The notes under the pieces are model-generated. The model searched no databases. It was not told the DNA's origin and was given only the letters and a program-made list of their open reading frames with translations. A stretch of DNA of 64,000 bases from Brachybacterium massiliense (GTDB lineage Bacteria > Actinomycetota > Actinomycetes > Actinomycetales > Dermabacteraceae), in assembly GCF_900184245.1 (NCBI RefSeq), contig NZ_FXXB01000008.1, positions 806,001 through 870,000 on the forward strand, written 5' to 3'. Below are positions 35,948 to 44,391 of the stretch, one piece after another. The position numbers were made by a program, and so were the translations under genes. Positions within the stretch are counted from its first letter, which is position 1; each line of letters begins with the position of its first letter.

Positions 35948-36675
35948 GCATCATCGAGGCGGCCCGCGGGCTGCGCATCCCCCCGCTGCACCCGCCGCGG
36001 CGCGGCGTGTTCGTCTCCTTCGAGGGCGGTGACGGCGCCGGAAAGTCCACCCAGATGCAGATGCTGCGGAACCATCTGGTCACCGAGCGCTCGGTGGCCG
36101 AGGACCTCATCCTCACCACCCGCGAGCCGGGCGGCACGCCGATGGGCGAGAGCATCCGCGAGCTGCTGCTGCACGGGGAGGACGTCGAGCCGCGCGCCGA
36201 GGCGCTGCTGTACGCGGCGGATCGCGCCCACCACATCTCCACCGTGGTCAAGCCCCACCTTGCCCGCGGAGGTCTCGTGCTCAGCGACCGCTATCTCGAC
36301 TCCTCCGTCGCCTACCAGGGTGCCGGGCGGGACCTGGACGCCGAGGAGATCACGTCCCTGTCGCTGTGGGCGGTGGACGGGCTGCTCCCCCACCGCACGA
36401 TCCTGCTGGACGTGCCCACCCAGGCCCTCGAGGAGCGCCGCGACCCGGCGATCCTGGACCGCCTGGAGCAGGCCGGGCTCGAGTTCCACGAGGCTGTGCG
36501 CCAGGAGTTCCTGGACCTCGCCGCCGCGGATCCCGAGCGCTACGCCGTGATCGACGGGACCCTCACCCGTGAGGAGGTGCACGCCCAGGTGCTCACGGCC
36601 GTTGCCGAGGTGCTGAGCCTGTTCGACCCCACCTTCGAGCCTGCTCCGCCCACCCGTCACCGGGACGAGCAGTGA
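35944..36675 (+). CDS. tmk: Thymidylate kinase
   Basis: Phosphorylates dTMP to dTDP. Of 243 residues, the first ~17 form an extension. The P-loop FEGGDGAGKSTQ (~24-35), TREPGGTPMGESIR (DRx-type loop) and DRYLDSSVAYQGAGR (~115) are all present. GTG start overlaps the oxidoreductase stop. It overlaps holB by four bases, an order conserved in actinobacteria. Confidence 0.95.
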   Translation: MSIIEAARGLRIPPLHPPRRGVFVSFEGGDGAGKSTQMQMLRNHLVTERSVAEDLILTTREPGGTPMGESIRELLLHGEDVEPRAEALLYAADRAHHISTVVKPHLARGGLVLSDRYLDSSVAYQGAGRDLDAEEITSLSLWAVDGLLPHRTILLDVPTQALEERRDPAILDRLEQAGLEFHEAVRQEFLDLAAADPERYAVIDGTLTREEVHAQVLTAVAEVLSLFDPTFEPAPPTRHRDEQ

Positions 36676-37859
36676 CCGCTACCGGCCTCGATCCGGCCGC
36701 TGCGGCGCCCGCCCCGGCGGGAGGGGTCTGGGCCGATGTGGTGGGACAGGACGCGGCGGTCGCCCAGTTCCGCCGCGCCGCCTCCCCTGGCGGCTCCCTC
36801 GCCCAGGCATGGCTGGTCACGGGCCCGCCCGGCTCGGGCCGCTCGACCGCCGCACGCGCCTTCGCGGCGACGCTGCAGTGCGAGAGGGGCACCGGCTGCG
36901 GGCAGTGCCGGGCCTGCCGCACCACCCTCGCGAACACCCACCCTGATGTCACCGTGGTCGCCACCGACAAGCTCTCGATCGCGAAGGAGGAGGTGCGCGC
37001 GCTGGTGATGACCGCGCAGCGCGCCCCCGCGACGGGACGCCACCGGGTGGTGATCGTCGAGGACGCGGACCGGATGACCGCCGGCACCTTCAACGTGCTG
37101 CTGAAGTCGATCGAGGAGCCGCCGCCGGCGACGGTGTGGATGCTGTGCGCCCCGTCGGCGGAGGATCTCGCGCCCACCATCCGCTCCCGCTGCCGCCTGG
37201 TGACGCTCTCGGTGCCGTCCTCGGAGGTGGTCGCCGAGCTTCTGCGCCGCCGCGACGGGATCGACGAGTCCCTCGCCGTGCGCGCCGCGCGGGCCGCGCA
37301 GGGGCACATCGGTCTCGCGCTGCGCTACGCGACCCAGGAGGGTGCGCTGGCCGCCCGCGAGGAGTCGGCGCGCACCCTGCTGGGGCTCGGCGGCACCGGG
37401 CAGGCGGTGCTCGCCGCGCAGTCGCTCGTGGATCGCGCCACCGCGGAGGCGAAGGAGCATGCGGACGTCGTCGCCACCGAGGAGAAGGAGCGCTTCCTGC
37501 ACTCGGCCGGCATCGAGGACGGCAAGGTCCCGCCCTCCCTGCGCGCCCAGATGCGTCAGCTGGAGGAGGACGCCAAGCGCCGTCAGACCCGCCTGGTGCG
37601 CGACGTGCTGGACCGCTATCTGCTCGATGCCCACTCGGTGCTGCGCGATGTGCTCAGCCGGCAGCTGGGCACCGGCTCCGAGCTGGTCAACGTCGAGGTC
37701 GCGCCCGAGATCGAGCAGGTCGCCGCGCAGGGCTCGGGCCGCGTCACGCTGGGACTGCTCGAGGCGGTGCAGGAGGCGCGCGAGCGGATCGGCGGGAACG
37801 TGCCGCCGCTGCTGGCGATCGAGGCGCTGCTGGCCCGGATCGCCACGTCCCTGCGCTGA
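36672..37859 (+). CDS. holB: DNA polymerase III delta' subunit
   Basis: Clamp-loader subunit, 395 residues. AAA+ domain with a P-loop GPPGSGRST in which arginine replaces the usual lysine, as is common for delta'. The zinc module has Cys residues in CGQCRAC (with an earlier Cys in LQCERGTGC). VEDADRMTAGTFNVLLKSIEEPP and the SRC motif (TIRSRCRL) follow. Start GTG 36672 overlaps tmk. A terminator lies 58 bases after the stop. Confidence 0.93.
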   Translation: MTATGLDPAAAAPAPAGGVWADVVGQDAAVAQFRRAASPGGSLAQAWLVTGPPGSGRSTAARAFAATLQCERGTGCGQCRACRTTLANTHPDVTVVATDKLSIAKEEVRALVMTAQRAPATGRHRVVIVEDADRMTAGTFNVLLKSIEEPPPATVWMLCAPSAEDLAPTIRSRCRLVTLSVPSSEVVAELLRRRDGIDESLAVRAARAAQGHIGLALRYATQEGALAAREESARTLLGLGGTGQAVLAAQSLVDRATAEAKEHADVVATEEKERFLHSAGIEDGKVPPSLRAQMRQLEEDAKRRQTRLVRDVLDRYLLDAHSVLRDVLSRQLGTGSELVNVEVAPEIEQVAAQGSGRVTLGLLEAVQEARERIGGNVPPLLAIEALLARIATSLR

Positions 37860-37916
37860 GCCGCCGTACCGCGCAGAGCACCGCCGCACCGGCGCCCTGC
37901 GCGCCTCGCCGGACAT

Positions 37917-37958
37917 GACGAGCGCCCTGCCTCCCTCAGGGGAGACAGGGCGCTCGTC
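37917..37958. terminator. Two-tier hairpin terminator between holB and DUF3027
   Basis: A 13-bp outer stem (37917-37929 with 37946-37958) and a 5-bp inner stem CTCCC/GGGAG separated by one mismatch, between convergent genes. Confidence 0.8.
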
Positions 37959-37973
37959 GTTGCGGGGTGAGGC

Positions 37974-39179
37974 TCAGGCCTCGGAGGAGCCGTCTGCGGA
38001 CGGGGCCTCGTCGGCGGGAGAATCCGCCTCAGGGATCTCATCGAGCAGCGATCCCTGAGCCGGTGTCTCGACGGTCTCCGCAGCGGCGGGTTCGGCCGCG
38101 GCCGGCTCCGCGGCGGCGTCATCGCCCGAGGTGGACTCAGCGTCAGCAGGTGCAGCCGCGGCAGGCTGATCCCCGGCGGGCTCGACCAGGATCGGGGCGG
38201 GCTCCTCGGACTGCTCCTCCGCAGCTCCAGGAGCCTCCGCGGACTCGCCAGCGGGCGCCACGTCGGTGCTCGTGCCCTCGGCGGGCTCGTCCGAGACCCT
38301 CTGCTCGGTGGACTGATCCGAGGCCTTCTGCTCAGCGGGCTCGTCCGAGGTCTTCTGCTCAGCGGGCTCGTCGGCCGCGGCGGCGTCCTTCTGGTACTCC
38401 ACATCCAGCTCGTCGAGGATCACGCCGCTGCTGCGGGAGATCTCGCGGTCCTCGTCCTGCTGGCCGGTCTCGGAGTGCGCACCGCAGCCGAACTTGAGGT
38501 GCACCACGCGCCCGTCGGCCGGGGACCACTCGTTGGTGCACACCCCGAACTCGTGGCGCAGGGAGCCGGAGAGCTTGGTGAGGAAGCCGCAGCTGGAGCA
38601 GTTGGCCGCGACGGTGCCGCGTCGGCCGCGACCGGAGGTCTGGCGCGGGCCGAACTCGCCGGCGTGCCAGCGCTCGGCGGCGTCGGTGCGACCCTCCGGG
38701 GAGAGCACGCGGGGCCGGCCCAGGCCGAGCTCCCACTGCGCGACCCGGTCCGCCTCCTCATCCTCGGTGGCCTCGTACCCCTGCTCGAGCCGTTCGTCCT
38801 GCTCACGGTAGGGAAGCAGGTCGTCGGTGCCGACGTCGGAGGGCTTGAGCCGCTCGGACCACGGCTCCCACTCGGGCGCGAGGATCGCCTCCTCGCCGGG
38901 CAGCAGCGCCGTCTCGGCGACGGTCGCGGCCTTCGCGCGGGAGGCGCGGGCCAGCACGACCACCCACGACCAGCCGCGGTAGCCGGGCATGGTGCACTCG
39001 AAGACATGGGTGACCAGCCGTTCCCCGCTGGCCTCGGCGCGCAGGTGCTCACCGACCTGGCCGGGCTCGGTGACCTCGAGCAGCGCCTCGCGGGCGAGAT
39101 CGACGGCGGCGGCCGCGATCGCATCCAGCTTCGGACGCGCGGTGCGGGTGCGGCGGGTGGCGGCGGTCGGGGATGTCAT
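37974..39179 (-). CDS. DUF3027 family protein with acidic repetitive C-terminus
   Basis: Protein of 401 residues. The N-terminal ~250 residues are the DUF3027 domain found in many actinobacteria, containing a CxxC-like pair (CSSCGFLTKL...CTNEW). The last ~150 residues are disordered and acidic (Glu, Ala, Ser, Pro), with a 9-residue repeat of the type SDEPAEQK(T/A) in four copies (~270-305). Function unknown. It starts three bases after the cold-shock gene stop, the same pairing seen in related genomes. Confidence 0.85.
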   Translation of the reverse strand: MTSPTAATRRTRTARPKLDAIAAAAVDLAREALLEVTEPGQVGEHLRAEASGERLVTHVFECTMPGYRGWSWVVVLARASRAKAATVAETALLPGEEAILAPEWEPWSERLKPSDVGTDDLLPYREQDERLEQGYEATEDEEADRVAQWELGLGRPRVLSPEGRTDAAERWHAGEFGPRQTSGRGRRGTVAANCSSCGFLTKLSGSLRHEFGVCTNEWSPADGRVVHLKFGCGAHSETGQQDEDREISRSSGVILDELDVEYQKDAAAADEPAEQKTSDEPAEQKASDQSTEQRVSDEPAEGTSTDVAPAGESAEAPGAAEEQSEEPAPILVEPAGDQPAAAAPADAESTSGDDAAAEPAAAEPAAAETVETPAQGSLLDEIPEADSPADEAPSADGSSEA

Positions 39180-39182
39180 GTC

Positions 39183-39569
39183 TCAGGCCTCGAAGTTGTC
39201 GGCGACAGCACGGAGGACGGTGGCGATCTTCTGGGAGTGCCCGCGGTCGGGGTAGCGGCCCTGGCGCAGGCCGTTGGAGGCATCGTCGAGCAGGCGGATC
39301 AGGTCCTCGACCATCGCGGCCATCTCGTCGGCCTTGGGGCGGCGCGCACGGCTGACCGACGGAGCGGGCTCCATCAGCTGCAGCGACAGCACCTGCGGGC
39401 CCCGACGCCCGTCGACCATGTCGAACTCGACGCGAGCACCCGGACGGAGCGTGGTGACCCCGTCGGGCAGATTCGTGGCGTGCACGTAGACGCTCTGACC
39501 GTCCTCGTCATCGAGGATGAAGCCGAAGCCCTTCTCGGCGTCGTAGAACTTCACCTTGCCGCGTGGCAC
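39183..39569 (-). CDS. Cold-shock domain protein
   Basis: RNA/DNA-binding protein of 128 residues. The CSD covers ~1-68 (GKVKFYDAEKGFGFI with RNP1-like KGFGFI and VYVHAT). The C-terminal 60 residues form a helical extension (MVEDLIRLLDDASNGLRQGR), making it the ~127-residue actinobacterial type. GTG at 39569 is chosen because the CSD begins immediately; the longer frame encodes no domain. A ~100-nt leader upstream may be thermo-responsive. In operon with DUF3027. Confidence 0.9.
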   Translation of the reverse strand: MPRGKVKFYDAEKGFGFILDDEDGQSVYVHATNLPDGVTTLRPGARVEFDMVDGRRGPQVLSLQLMEPAPSVSRARRPKADEMAAMVEDLIRLLDDASNGLRQGRYPDRGHSQKIATVLRAVADNFEA

Positions 39570-39670
39570 CTGGATCCCATTCCTTGTCTGCTGCTCATCG
39601 GTCTGCGGGTACTGGTGTCCGGGGCGTGGGCGCAGCGTCCGTGCCGGTCGCTCCGCATGCACCCCGAGGG

Positions 39671-39693
39671 GCTGCCGGAGACCGTCCGGCAGC
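39671..39693 (-). terminator. Hairpin between the NUDIX gene and the cold-shock gene
   Basis: 9-bp stem GCTGCCGGA/TCCGGCAGC with a 5-base loop, placed ~75 bases after the NUDIX stop in transcription direction. Plausible terminator of the nth-NUDIX operon. Confidence 0.5.
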
Positions 39694-39769
39694 ACTCGAG
39701 TCTATCGTGCCCGGGCTGGTCGATGGCGAGCGGATTCCGGCGGCGTGACCACGGCCACCGCCACCCGGA

Positions 39770-40504
39770 TCAGCGGCGCCGCTCGGGCGGGATCTCGCGC
39801 ACCGGCGCGGTGTCCGGAACCGGGTCCAGGCCCAGCCCGGTGAGCACCTTCTCGAGGATCATCGCCGTGAATCCCCAGATGAACGCGTCCTGCGGCAGGG
39901 AGAACACGGGGCCGACGCCCATCCCGCCGAGCGTGCCGCGCTCGCGGTGGGCCGGATCGGTGAGCGAGCCGGGCCCGGTCAGCGGCGCCCACACCAGGCG
40001 CTCAACCTCGATCGGGTCCTGCACGCCGAGCTGCGGCACCGACGGCGACCAGCTCAGCACCGGGGTGACCCGCTGGATCCGCCACGGCATCGGGATCGGT
40101 GCGAAGGCGCCCAGCACGTGCGCGTCGGCGGGATCCAGTCCCGTCTCCTCCTGCGCCTCGCGCAGCGCGGTGTGGACGTCATCGCGGTCGCCGGGGTCGC
40201 GGCCACCGCCCGGCAGGGAGAACTGCCCGGGCTGGGAGCGCAGCGAGTGGCCGCGCTCCTCGAGGATCACGCGCGCATCGTCCAGGCCGGTGCCGGCCAG
40301 ATGGATCAGCACGGCGCTGCGGCGCACGGCGCGGCCCGCATTCTCGGGATCGCGGGGGTCGGGATCCCGGGTGACCAGCACGTCCCCCTCCTGCGCACGG
40401 GCGGCGAGCGGAGCCAGGAACTCGGCGCCGACGGGCAGCGGGACCCTGCCGGGCCCGCGACCGCGGGGCTCATGACCGTGGGGCTGGGTGCTCGTGCCGT
40501 TCAC
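39770..40504 (-). CDS. NUDIX hydrolase, CoA pyrophosphatase type
   Basis: Protein of 244 residues cleaving CoA or related nucleotides. The NUDIX box is visible as LPGGGRDPGDRDD...REAQEETGL, with Asp in place of the usual first glutamate, and the NudL-type motif SLRSQPGQFSLPGG precedes it. GTG at 40504 overlaps the nth stop. A ~45-residue Gly/Arg/Pro-rich N-terminus is non-conserved. The nth-NUDIX order matches Rv3674c-Rv3672c in mycobacteria. Confidence 0.87.
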   Translation of the reverse strand: MNGTSTQPHGHEPRGRGPGRVPLPVGAEFLAPLAARAQEGDVLVTRDPDPRDPENAGRAVRRSAVLIHLAGTGLDDARVILEERGHSLRSQPGQFSLPGGGRDPGDRDDVHTALREAQEETGLDPADAHVLGAFAPIPMPWRIQRVTPVLSWSPSVPQLGVQDPIEVERLVWAPLTGPGSLTDPAHRERGTLGGMGVGPVFSLPQDAFIWGFTAMILEKVLTGLGLDPVPDTAPVREIPPERRR

Positions 40505-41193
40505 GCGACACCCACCTGCGGGCAGCTCGGCTGCAGCACGCACTCCCCGCACCGGGGCGAGCGGGCGGTGCAGACGCGGCGGCCGTGGAGGATCAGTCGC
40601 AGGCTGAGCACGGTGAGGTCCTCGGCCGCGGTGCCGGCGCCGTGGCGCGCCACCTGGGCGACCACATCCTCCTCGACGGCGCGGGGCTCGGTGCGTGCGG
40701 TCCAGCCCAGGCGCCGGGTGACGCGGCCGACGTGGGTGTCGACGGCGAGCAGCGGATGACCGAACCAGGTGCCGCGCACGACGTGGGCGGTCTTGCGCCC
40801 CACTCCGGGCAGCGCCTCGAGGTGCGCCTGGTCGTCCGGGACCTCGCCGCCGTGCCGCTCGAGCAGCCCCTGGGCGAGGCCGATGATCCGACGCGCCCGG
40901 GTCGCGCCCATTCCCAGCGGACGCACCACGGCGGTGACCTCGTCCTCGTCGGCGCCGGCGAGCGAGGCAGCATCCGGCCAGCGGGAGAACAGCTCGGGGG
41001 TGACCTGGTTGACGCGCACATCGGTGGTCTGCGCGGACAGGACCGTCGCGACCAGCAGTTCCAGCGCGTCGCGGTGGTGGAGCTCGGTGCGCGCATGGGG
41101 GTAGAGTTCTTCGAGCTCGGACGCGACGATCGCGGCCGGAGCTGGGGCGCCTGCCGCGCGCTCTCCGCCCTCGCGGGAGATCGACCTCGACAT
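40501..41193 (-). CDS. nth: Endonuclease III
   Basis: Bifunctional DNA glycosylase/AP lyase removing oxidised pyrimidines. 230 residues: helix-hairpin-helix LPGVGRKTAHVV with the catalytic lysine, LAVDTHVGRV with the catalytic aspartate, and a C-terminal [4Fe-4S] pattern C-x6-C-x2-C-x5-C (CTARSPRCGECVLQPSC). GAGGAG precedes the ATG. Divergent from crp. Confidence 0.95.
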   Translation of the reverse strand: MSRSISREGGERAAGAPAPAAIVASELEELYPHARTELHHRDALELLVATVLSAQTTDVRVNQVTPELFSRWPDAASLAGADEDEVTAVVRPLGMGATRARRIIGLAQGLLERHGGEVPDDQAHLEALPGVGRKTAHVVRGTWFGHPLLAVDTHVGRVTRRLGWTARTEPRAVEEDVVAQVARHGAGTAAEDLTVLSLRLILHGRRVCTARSPRCGECVLQPSCPQVGVA

Positions 41194-41260
41194 CTGAACG
41201 ACTCCTCATCTCCGGTGCGGCGGACCAGCACGGCGCGGGCACGATAGTGTTTGACCATCA

Positions 41261-41276
41261 TGTGACAGTCGCCACC
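41261..41276 (+). promoter_or_regulatory. Possible CRP/GlxR half-palindrome upstream of crp
   Basis: TGTGACAGTCGCCACC matches the left half TGTGA perfectly but only 3 of 5 bases of the right half TCACA. Lies between divergent nth and crp; autoregulation is speculative. Confidence 0.3.
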
Positions 41277-41350
41277 GCAGACCGTGGCGCCCGCCACAGA
41301 CGTCTTACAGCACGGTCCCGGCAGTCGGGGCCCCACACTCAGGAGGTTCC

Positions 41351-42028
41351 GTGGACGAGAACATCGTACGGTCATCGCCGCTGTTCGCTGCGCTCGACGA
41401 GGACGGCAAGCAGGCCGTGCTGGCGTCGATGAAGCAGGAGGACTACCACCGCAGCGCCACCATCTTCCGCGAGGGGGATCCGGGCGACCGCCTGTTCATC
41501 ATCGGCTCCGGCAAGGTGAAGGTGGGCCACGCCTCGGGCGACGGCCGCGAGAACCTGCTGGCCGTGCTCGGCCCGGGCGAGACCCTCGGCGAGCTGTCGC
41601 TGTTCGATCCGGCGCCGCGCAACGCGACCGCGACCGTGGTCGCCGAGTCGACCCTCTACTCGCTCTCCCAGCAGGACCTCTACCGCGTCCTCGCACAGCG
41701 TCCCGAGGTGGGCCGTCACCTGCTGGCCTCGCTGGCCCGCCGCCTGCGCAAGACCAACGAGTCGCTCGCGGACCTGGTCTTCGCCGACGTCCCCGGCCGT
41801 GTCGCCAAGAACGTCCTAGACCTCGCGCAGCGCTTCGGCCGCCAGACCGACGATGGCGTGATGGTCGCCCACGGCCTCACCCAGGAGGAGCTGGCTCAGC
41901 TGGTCGGCGCCTCCCGTGAGACCGTCAACAAGGCCCTGGCCGATTTCGCCTCCCGCGGCTGGATCCGGCTCGAGGCGCGCGCCGTGCTGATCGCGGACGT
42001 GGAGCGCCTGCGCCGCCGCGCCCGCTGA
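41351..42028 (+). CDS. crp: Crp/Fnr-family cAMP-responsive regulator (GlxR-like)
   Basis: Transcription regulator of 225 residues, global in related genera (GlxR/Rv3676). Cyclic-nucleotide-binding domain at ~10-120 including LGPGETLGELSLFDPAPRNAT; dimer helix; winged HTH at ~165-215 (GLTQEELAQLVGASRETVNKAL). Start GTG follows AGGAGG. A terminator follows the stop. Neighbourhood nth-crp-MBL-RidA-whiB-ponA matches mycobacteria. Confidence 0.94.
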   Translation: MDENIVRSSPLFAALDEDGKQAVLASMKQEDYHRSATIFREGDPGDRLFIIGSGKVKVGHASGDGRENLLAVLGPGETLGELSLFDPAPRNATATVVAESTLYSLSQQDLYRVLAQRPEVGRHLLASLARRLRKTNESLADLVFADVPGRVAKNVLDLAQRFGRQTDDGVMVAHGLTQEELAQLVGASRETVNKALADFASRGWIRLEARAVLIADVERLRRRAR

Positions 42029-42071
42029 CCCCGCCGCCGCGGGGTGCGCGACCCTCGCGGGGCACGCGCAT

Positions 42072-42117
42072 CGAGACCACCGATCCCTTCCCGATCTGGA
42101 AGGGATCGGTGGTCTCG
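42072..42117. terminator. Hairpin terminator after crp
   Basis: Perfect 20-bp inverted repeat (42072-42091 with 42098-42117), 6-nt loop, between crp and the convergent MBL gene. Confidence 0.87.
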
Positions 42118-42193
42118 CCGTGTCCGGCCCGCGTGTCGGGGCGGGGCGCCGCGGCGCGCGTGTCGGGATGGGAGCGCAGCGGCGAGCGGTGGC

Positions 42194-43015
42194 TCAGTGG
42201 CCCTCGGCGAGGTGGTCGAGAGTGGCGCGGAGGTTCCAGCGCGCGGCATCCCGCAGCTGCTCGGGCAGCTCGGGCCCGTAGACCACGCGCAGCAGGCGGT
42301 CCATGGTGAGCACGCCCGCGGTCCGGGCGCGACGCACCTGCTCGATCCGCTCGCGGCGGTGGGCGAGGGACTGCTCGAGAGCCTCGATCACATCGAGCGG
42401 CGACTCGTAGGCGGGCCCGTGCCCGGGATGGATCGCACCGATCCGCCCGTCGACCGCCATCGCGCGCAGGATCGCGAGGGACTGGAGGTACTCGGTCAGC
42501 GAGCCGCCGTCCTCGGGCACGATCACGGTCGAGGAGCCGCCCAGCAGCGTGTCCCCGCTGAGCAGGCGCCCGCCGTCCACCAGCACCCCGACCGAGTCGG
42601 AGGTGTGGCCGGGCAGGTGGATGACATGGCCCACGGTGCCGTGATCGCCCTCGAGGGTCGCGGGCAGGGGCCGGGAGCCCGGCACCGCCTGCTGGTCCGC
42701 GGCCCACAGGGGCACCTCGAGCCCGCTGCGGGCGGCGAGCTGCCGGGCCAGGGTCGCGGCGCCGGCGGTGTGGTCGGCGTGGCGGTGGGTGACCAGCACC
42801 CCCTGCGGGCGTGCGCCGTCGCCGCAGGTCATCAGCAGCTCGGCGAGGTGCTCGGGGTCCTTGGGGCCGGGGTCGACCACCCACACCTGCGCCCCGTCGC
42901 GCAGCACATAGGAGTTGGTGCCGTGCAGGGTCATCGGGCCGGGGTTCTGCGCCCGGACGGTGATCAGCTCGACCGCGTCGGCCTCGGGGTCGCGCTGCGG
43001 GACGTGCTCGCTCAC
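42194..43015 (-). CDS. Metallo-beta-lactamase-fold hydrolase
   Basis: 273-residue metal hydrolase of the glyoxalase II/LACTB2-like type. Motifs: NPGPMTLHGTNSYVL near the start, THRHADHTAGA (HxHxDH), LPGHTSDSVG and IHPGHGPAY, which provide the dinuclear metal site. GTG at 43015 is chosen because it starts the domain; an ATG 5 bases upstream is out of frame. It lies 10 bases downstream of RidA, as in Rv3677c-Rv3678c. Substrate unknown. Confidence 0.9.
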   Translation of the reverse strand: MSEHVPQRDPEADAVELITVRAQNPGPMTLHGTNSYVLRDGAQVWVVDPGPKDPEHLAELLMTCGDGARPQGVLVTHRHADHTAGAATLARQLAARSGLEVPLWAADQQAVPGSRPLPATLEGDHGTVGHVIHLPGHTSDSVGVLVDGGRLLSGDTLLGGSSTVIVPEDGGSLTEYLQSLAILRAMAVDGRIGAIHPGHGPAYESPLDVIEALEQSLAHRRERIEQVRRARTAGVLTMDRLLRVVYGPELPEQLRDAARWNLRATLDHLAEGH

Positions 43016-43025
43016 GGCATCTCGC

Positions 43026-43529
43026 TCAGGCCGCCGGCGCGGCCGGACCGTCGAGCTCCACCAGCAGATCGAGCTCCACCGGTGCGTCCATGGGCAGCAC
43101 GGCCACGCCCACGGCCGCACGGGCGTGGGACCCGGCCTCGCCGAAGACCTCGCCGAGCAGGGTGCTGGCCCCGTTGATCACGGCGGGCTGGGCGGTGAAG
43201 GAGGGGGCGGAGGCGACGTACCCGGTCATTTTCACCACGCGCGTGATCCGGTCGAGGTCACCCACGAGCGCCTCGATCGCCGCCAGGGCGTTGAGGCAAC
43301 AGGTCGCGGCGAGCTCGGCGGCCTGCTCCTGGGTGACGGCCCCGCCGACCTTGCCGGTCAGCGGCAGCGCGCCGTCGACGAAGGGCAGCTGCCCGGAGGT
43401 GTGCACGTGGTTCCCGGTCGCGACGGCCGGCACATAGGCGGCGACCGGGGCGGCGACGGTGGGCAGGGTCAGCCCGAGCTCGTCGAGGCGGGCGCGGATC
43501 CGGGCGCTGCCACGGGGTGCGGCCGTCAT
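43026..43529 (-). CDS. RidA/YjgF-family protein
   Basis: Protein of 167 residues, reactive-intermediate (imine/enamine) deaminase family. The conserved arginine lies in HARAAVGVAVLPMDAPVELDL. VHTSGQLPFVDG is the usual N-terminal loop. Slightly longer than the usual 130-155 residues because of the N-terminus. Starts four bases after the DUF4177 stop. Confidence 0.9.
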   Translation of the reverse strand: MTAAPRGSARIRARLDELGLTLPTVAAPVAAYVPAVATGNHVHTSGQLPFVDGALPLTGKVGGAVTQEQAAELAATCCLNALAAIEALVGDLDRITRVVKMTGYVASAPSFTAQPAVINGASTLLGEVFGEAGSHARAAVGVAVLPMDAPVELDLLVELDGPAAPAA

Positions 43530-43533
43530 CGGC

Positions 43534-43704
43534 TCAGCCCTCGCCGAGGGGGCGCTTGAGGTAGGCGACCAGGTTCTCCGGGTTCGGTCCCGGCACCACC
43601 TGGACCAGCTCCCAGCCCTCCTCGCCGTAGTTGTCGAGGATCTGCTTGGTCGCGTGGATCAGCAGCGGGACGGTCAGGTATTCCCAGCGGGTGTGAGTGC
43701 TCAT
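43534..43704 (-). CDS. DUF4177 family small protein
   Basis: Protein of 56 residues with the family motif WEYLTVPLL...ILDNYGEEGWELVQVV and a short basic tail. Too small for the usual length cut-off, but complete, flanked by RidA on the same strand (as Rv3678A beside Rv3678c), and preceded by TAGGCT six bases before ATG 43704. Function unknown. Confidence 0.85.
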   Translation of the reverse strand: MSTHTRWEYLTVPLLIHATKQILDNYGEEGWELVQVVPGPNPENLVAYLKRPLGEG

Positions 43705-43710
43705 GGCGCG

Positions 43711-43716
43711 AGCCTA
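43711..43716 (-). promoter_or_regulatory. -10 element (TAGGCT) of the DUF4177-RidA-MBL operon
   Basis: TAGGCT on the reverse strand ends six bases before the DUF4177 ATG (43704). Confidence 0.6.
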
Positions 43717-43730
43717 CCGGGGCCGGGGCC

Positions 43731-43776
43731 GGTGCGTGCGGGCCCGGACGTCCCGTCCGCAGGCCCGGGCTCGCAC
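43731..43776 (-). terminator. Possible hairpin after whiB
   Basis: Imperfect stem GTGCGtgCGGGCC...GGCCCGggctCGCAC containing a perfect 6-bp inner stem CGGACG/CGTCCG (43745-43759). Position fits the whiB 3' end, stem is interrupted. Confidence 0.35.
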
Positions 43777-43809
43777 TGGCGGATCAGAGAGCTTCCGCCG
43801 GCCGGGGGC

Positions 43810-44112
43810 TCAGCCTCCGACGGCCTGCTTCTCGGCACGGCGCAGCGCCTCCGACCAGTCGCGCACGTCGGGGTTGCGGCGCAGCAGGCGGCGGCGCTCA
43901 CGCTCGGTCATCCCGCCCCACACCCCGAAGTCCACCCGGTTGTCCAGCGCGTCGGCCAGACACTCGGCCCTCACCGGGCAGGCGCCGCAGGCGGCCTTGA
44001 CGGCGTGCTGCTCCGCGCCCTGCACGAAGAACCCGTCCGGGTCCATGCTCACGCAGGCTCCTCGCGTCGCCCAGCTGGAGTCCGCCGTGATCGGAGTTGC
44101 CCCGATGGTCAT
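43810..44112 (-). CDS. WhiB-family iron-sulfur regulator (WhiB4-like by context)
   Basis: Redox-sensing transcription factor of 100 residues. Four cysteines at 20, 42, 45 and 51 (C-x21-C-x2-C-x5-C) bind a [4Fe-4S] cluster; GVWGGMTERERRRLLRR is the WhiB beta-turn and basic region. Upstream of the ATG lies GAGAGGGG. Its place beside RidA, DUF4177 and a PASTA PBP equals that of M. tuberculosis whiB4, so WhiB4 orthology is likely but not proven. Confidence 0.9.
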   Translation of the reverse strand: MTIGATPITADSSWATRGACVSMDPDGFFVQGAEQHAVKAACGACPVRAECLADALDNRVDFGVWGGMTERERRRLLRRNPDVRDWSEALRRAEKQAVGG

Positions 44113-44379
44113 GCTCGTCCCCTCTCAGGTCGAATCGACGTTGATCCGTACACGTGCCCAACTGTATGGAGACGACCGCCACAGTGCAAAACGGTGCGAT
44201 ATCCGTGCGGGATGCGCCGGTGCGTGATAGTTCGCCCAGCACGGCAGAGACCCGGGAGAACCCCGACAGGAGCACGGGGGATCCGACCTCGCGAGCCTCG
44301 CGGATCTCGGTCGCGCATCGGGTTCGTGAAGATTCCGCAGTGGTGGCATGCCTCATGGCCTCCACCACCGGGCTCCCCG

Positions 44380-44385
44380 TACTGT
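44380..44385 (+). promoter_or_regulatory. -10 element (TACTGT) of the penicillin-binding protein gene
   Basis: TACTGT ends six bases before ATG 44392; no ribosome binding site. Confidence 0.6.
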
Positions 44386-44391
44386 GTGACC

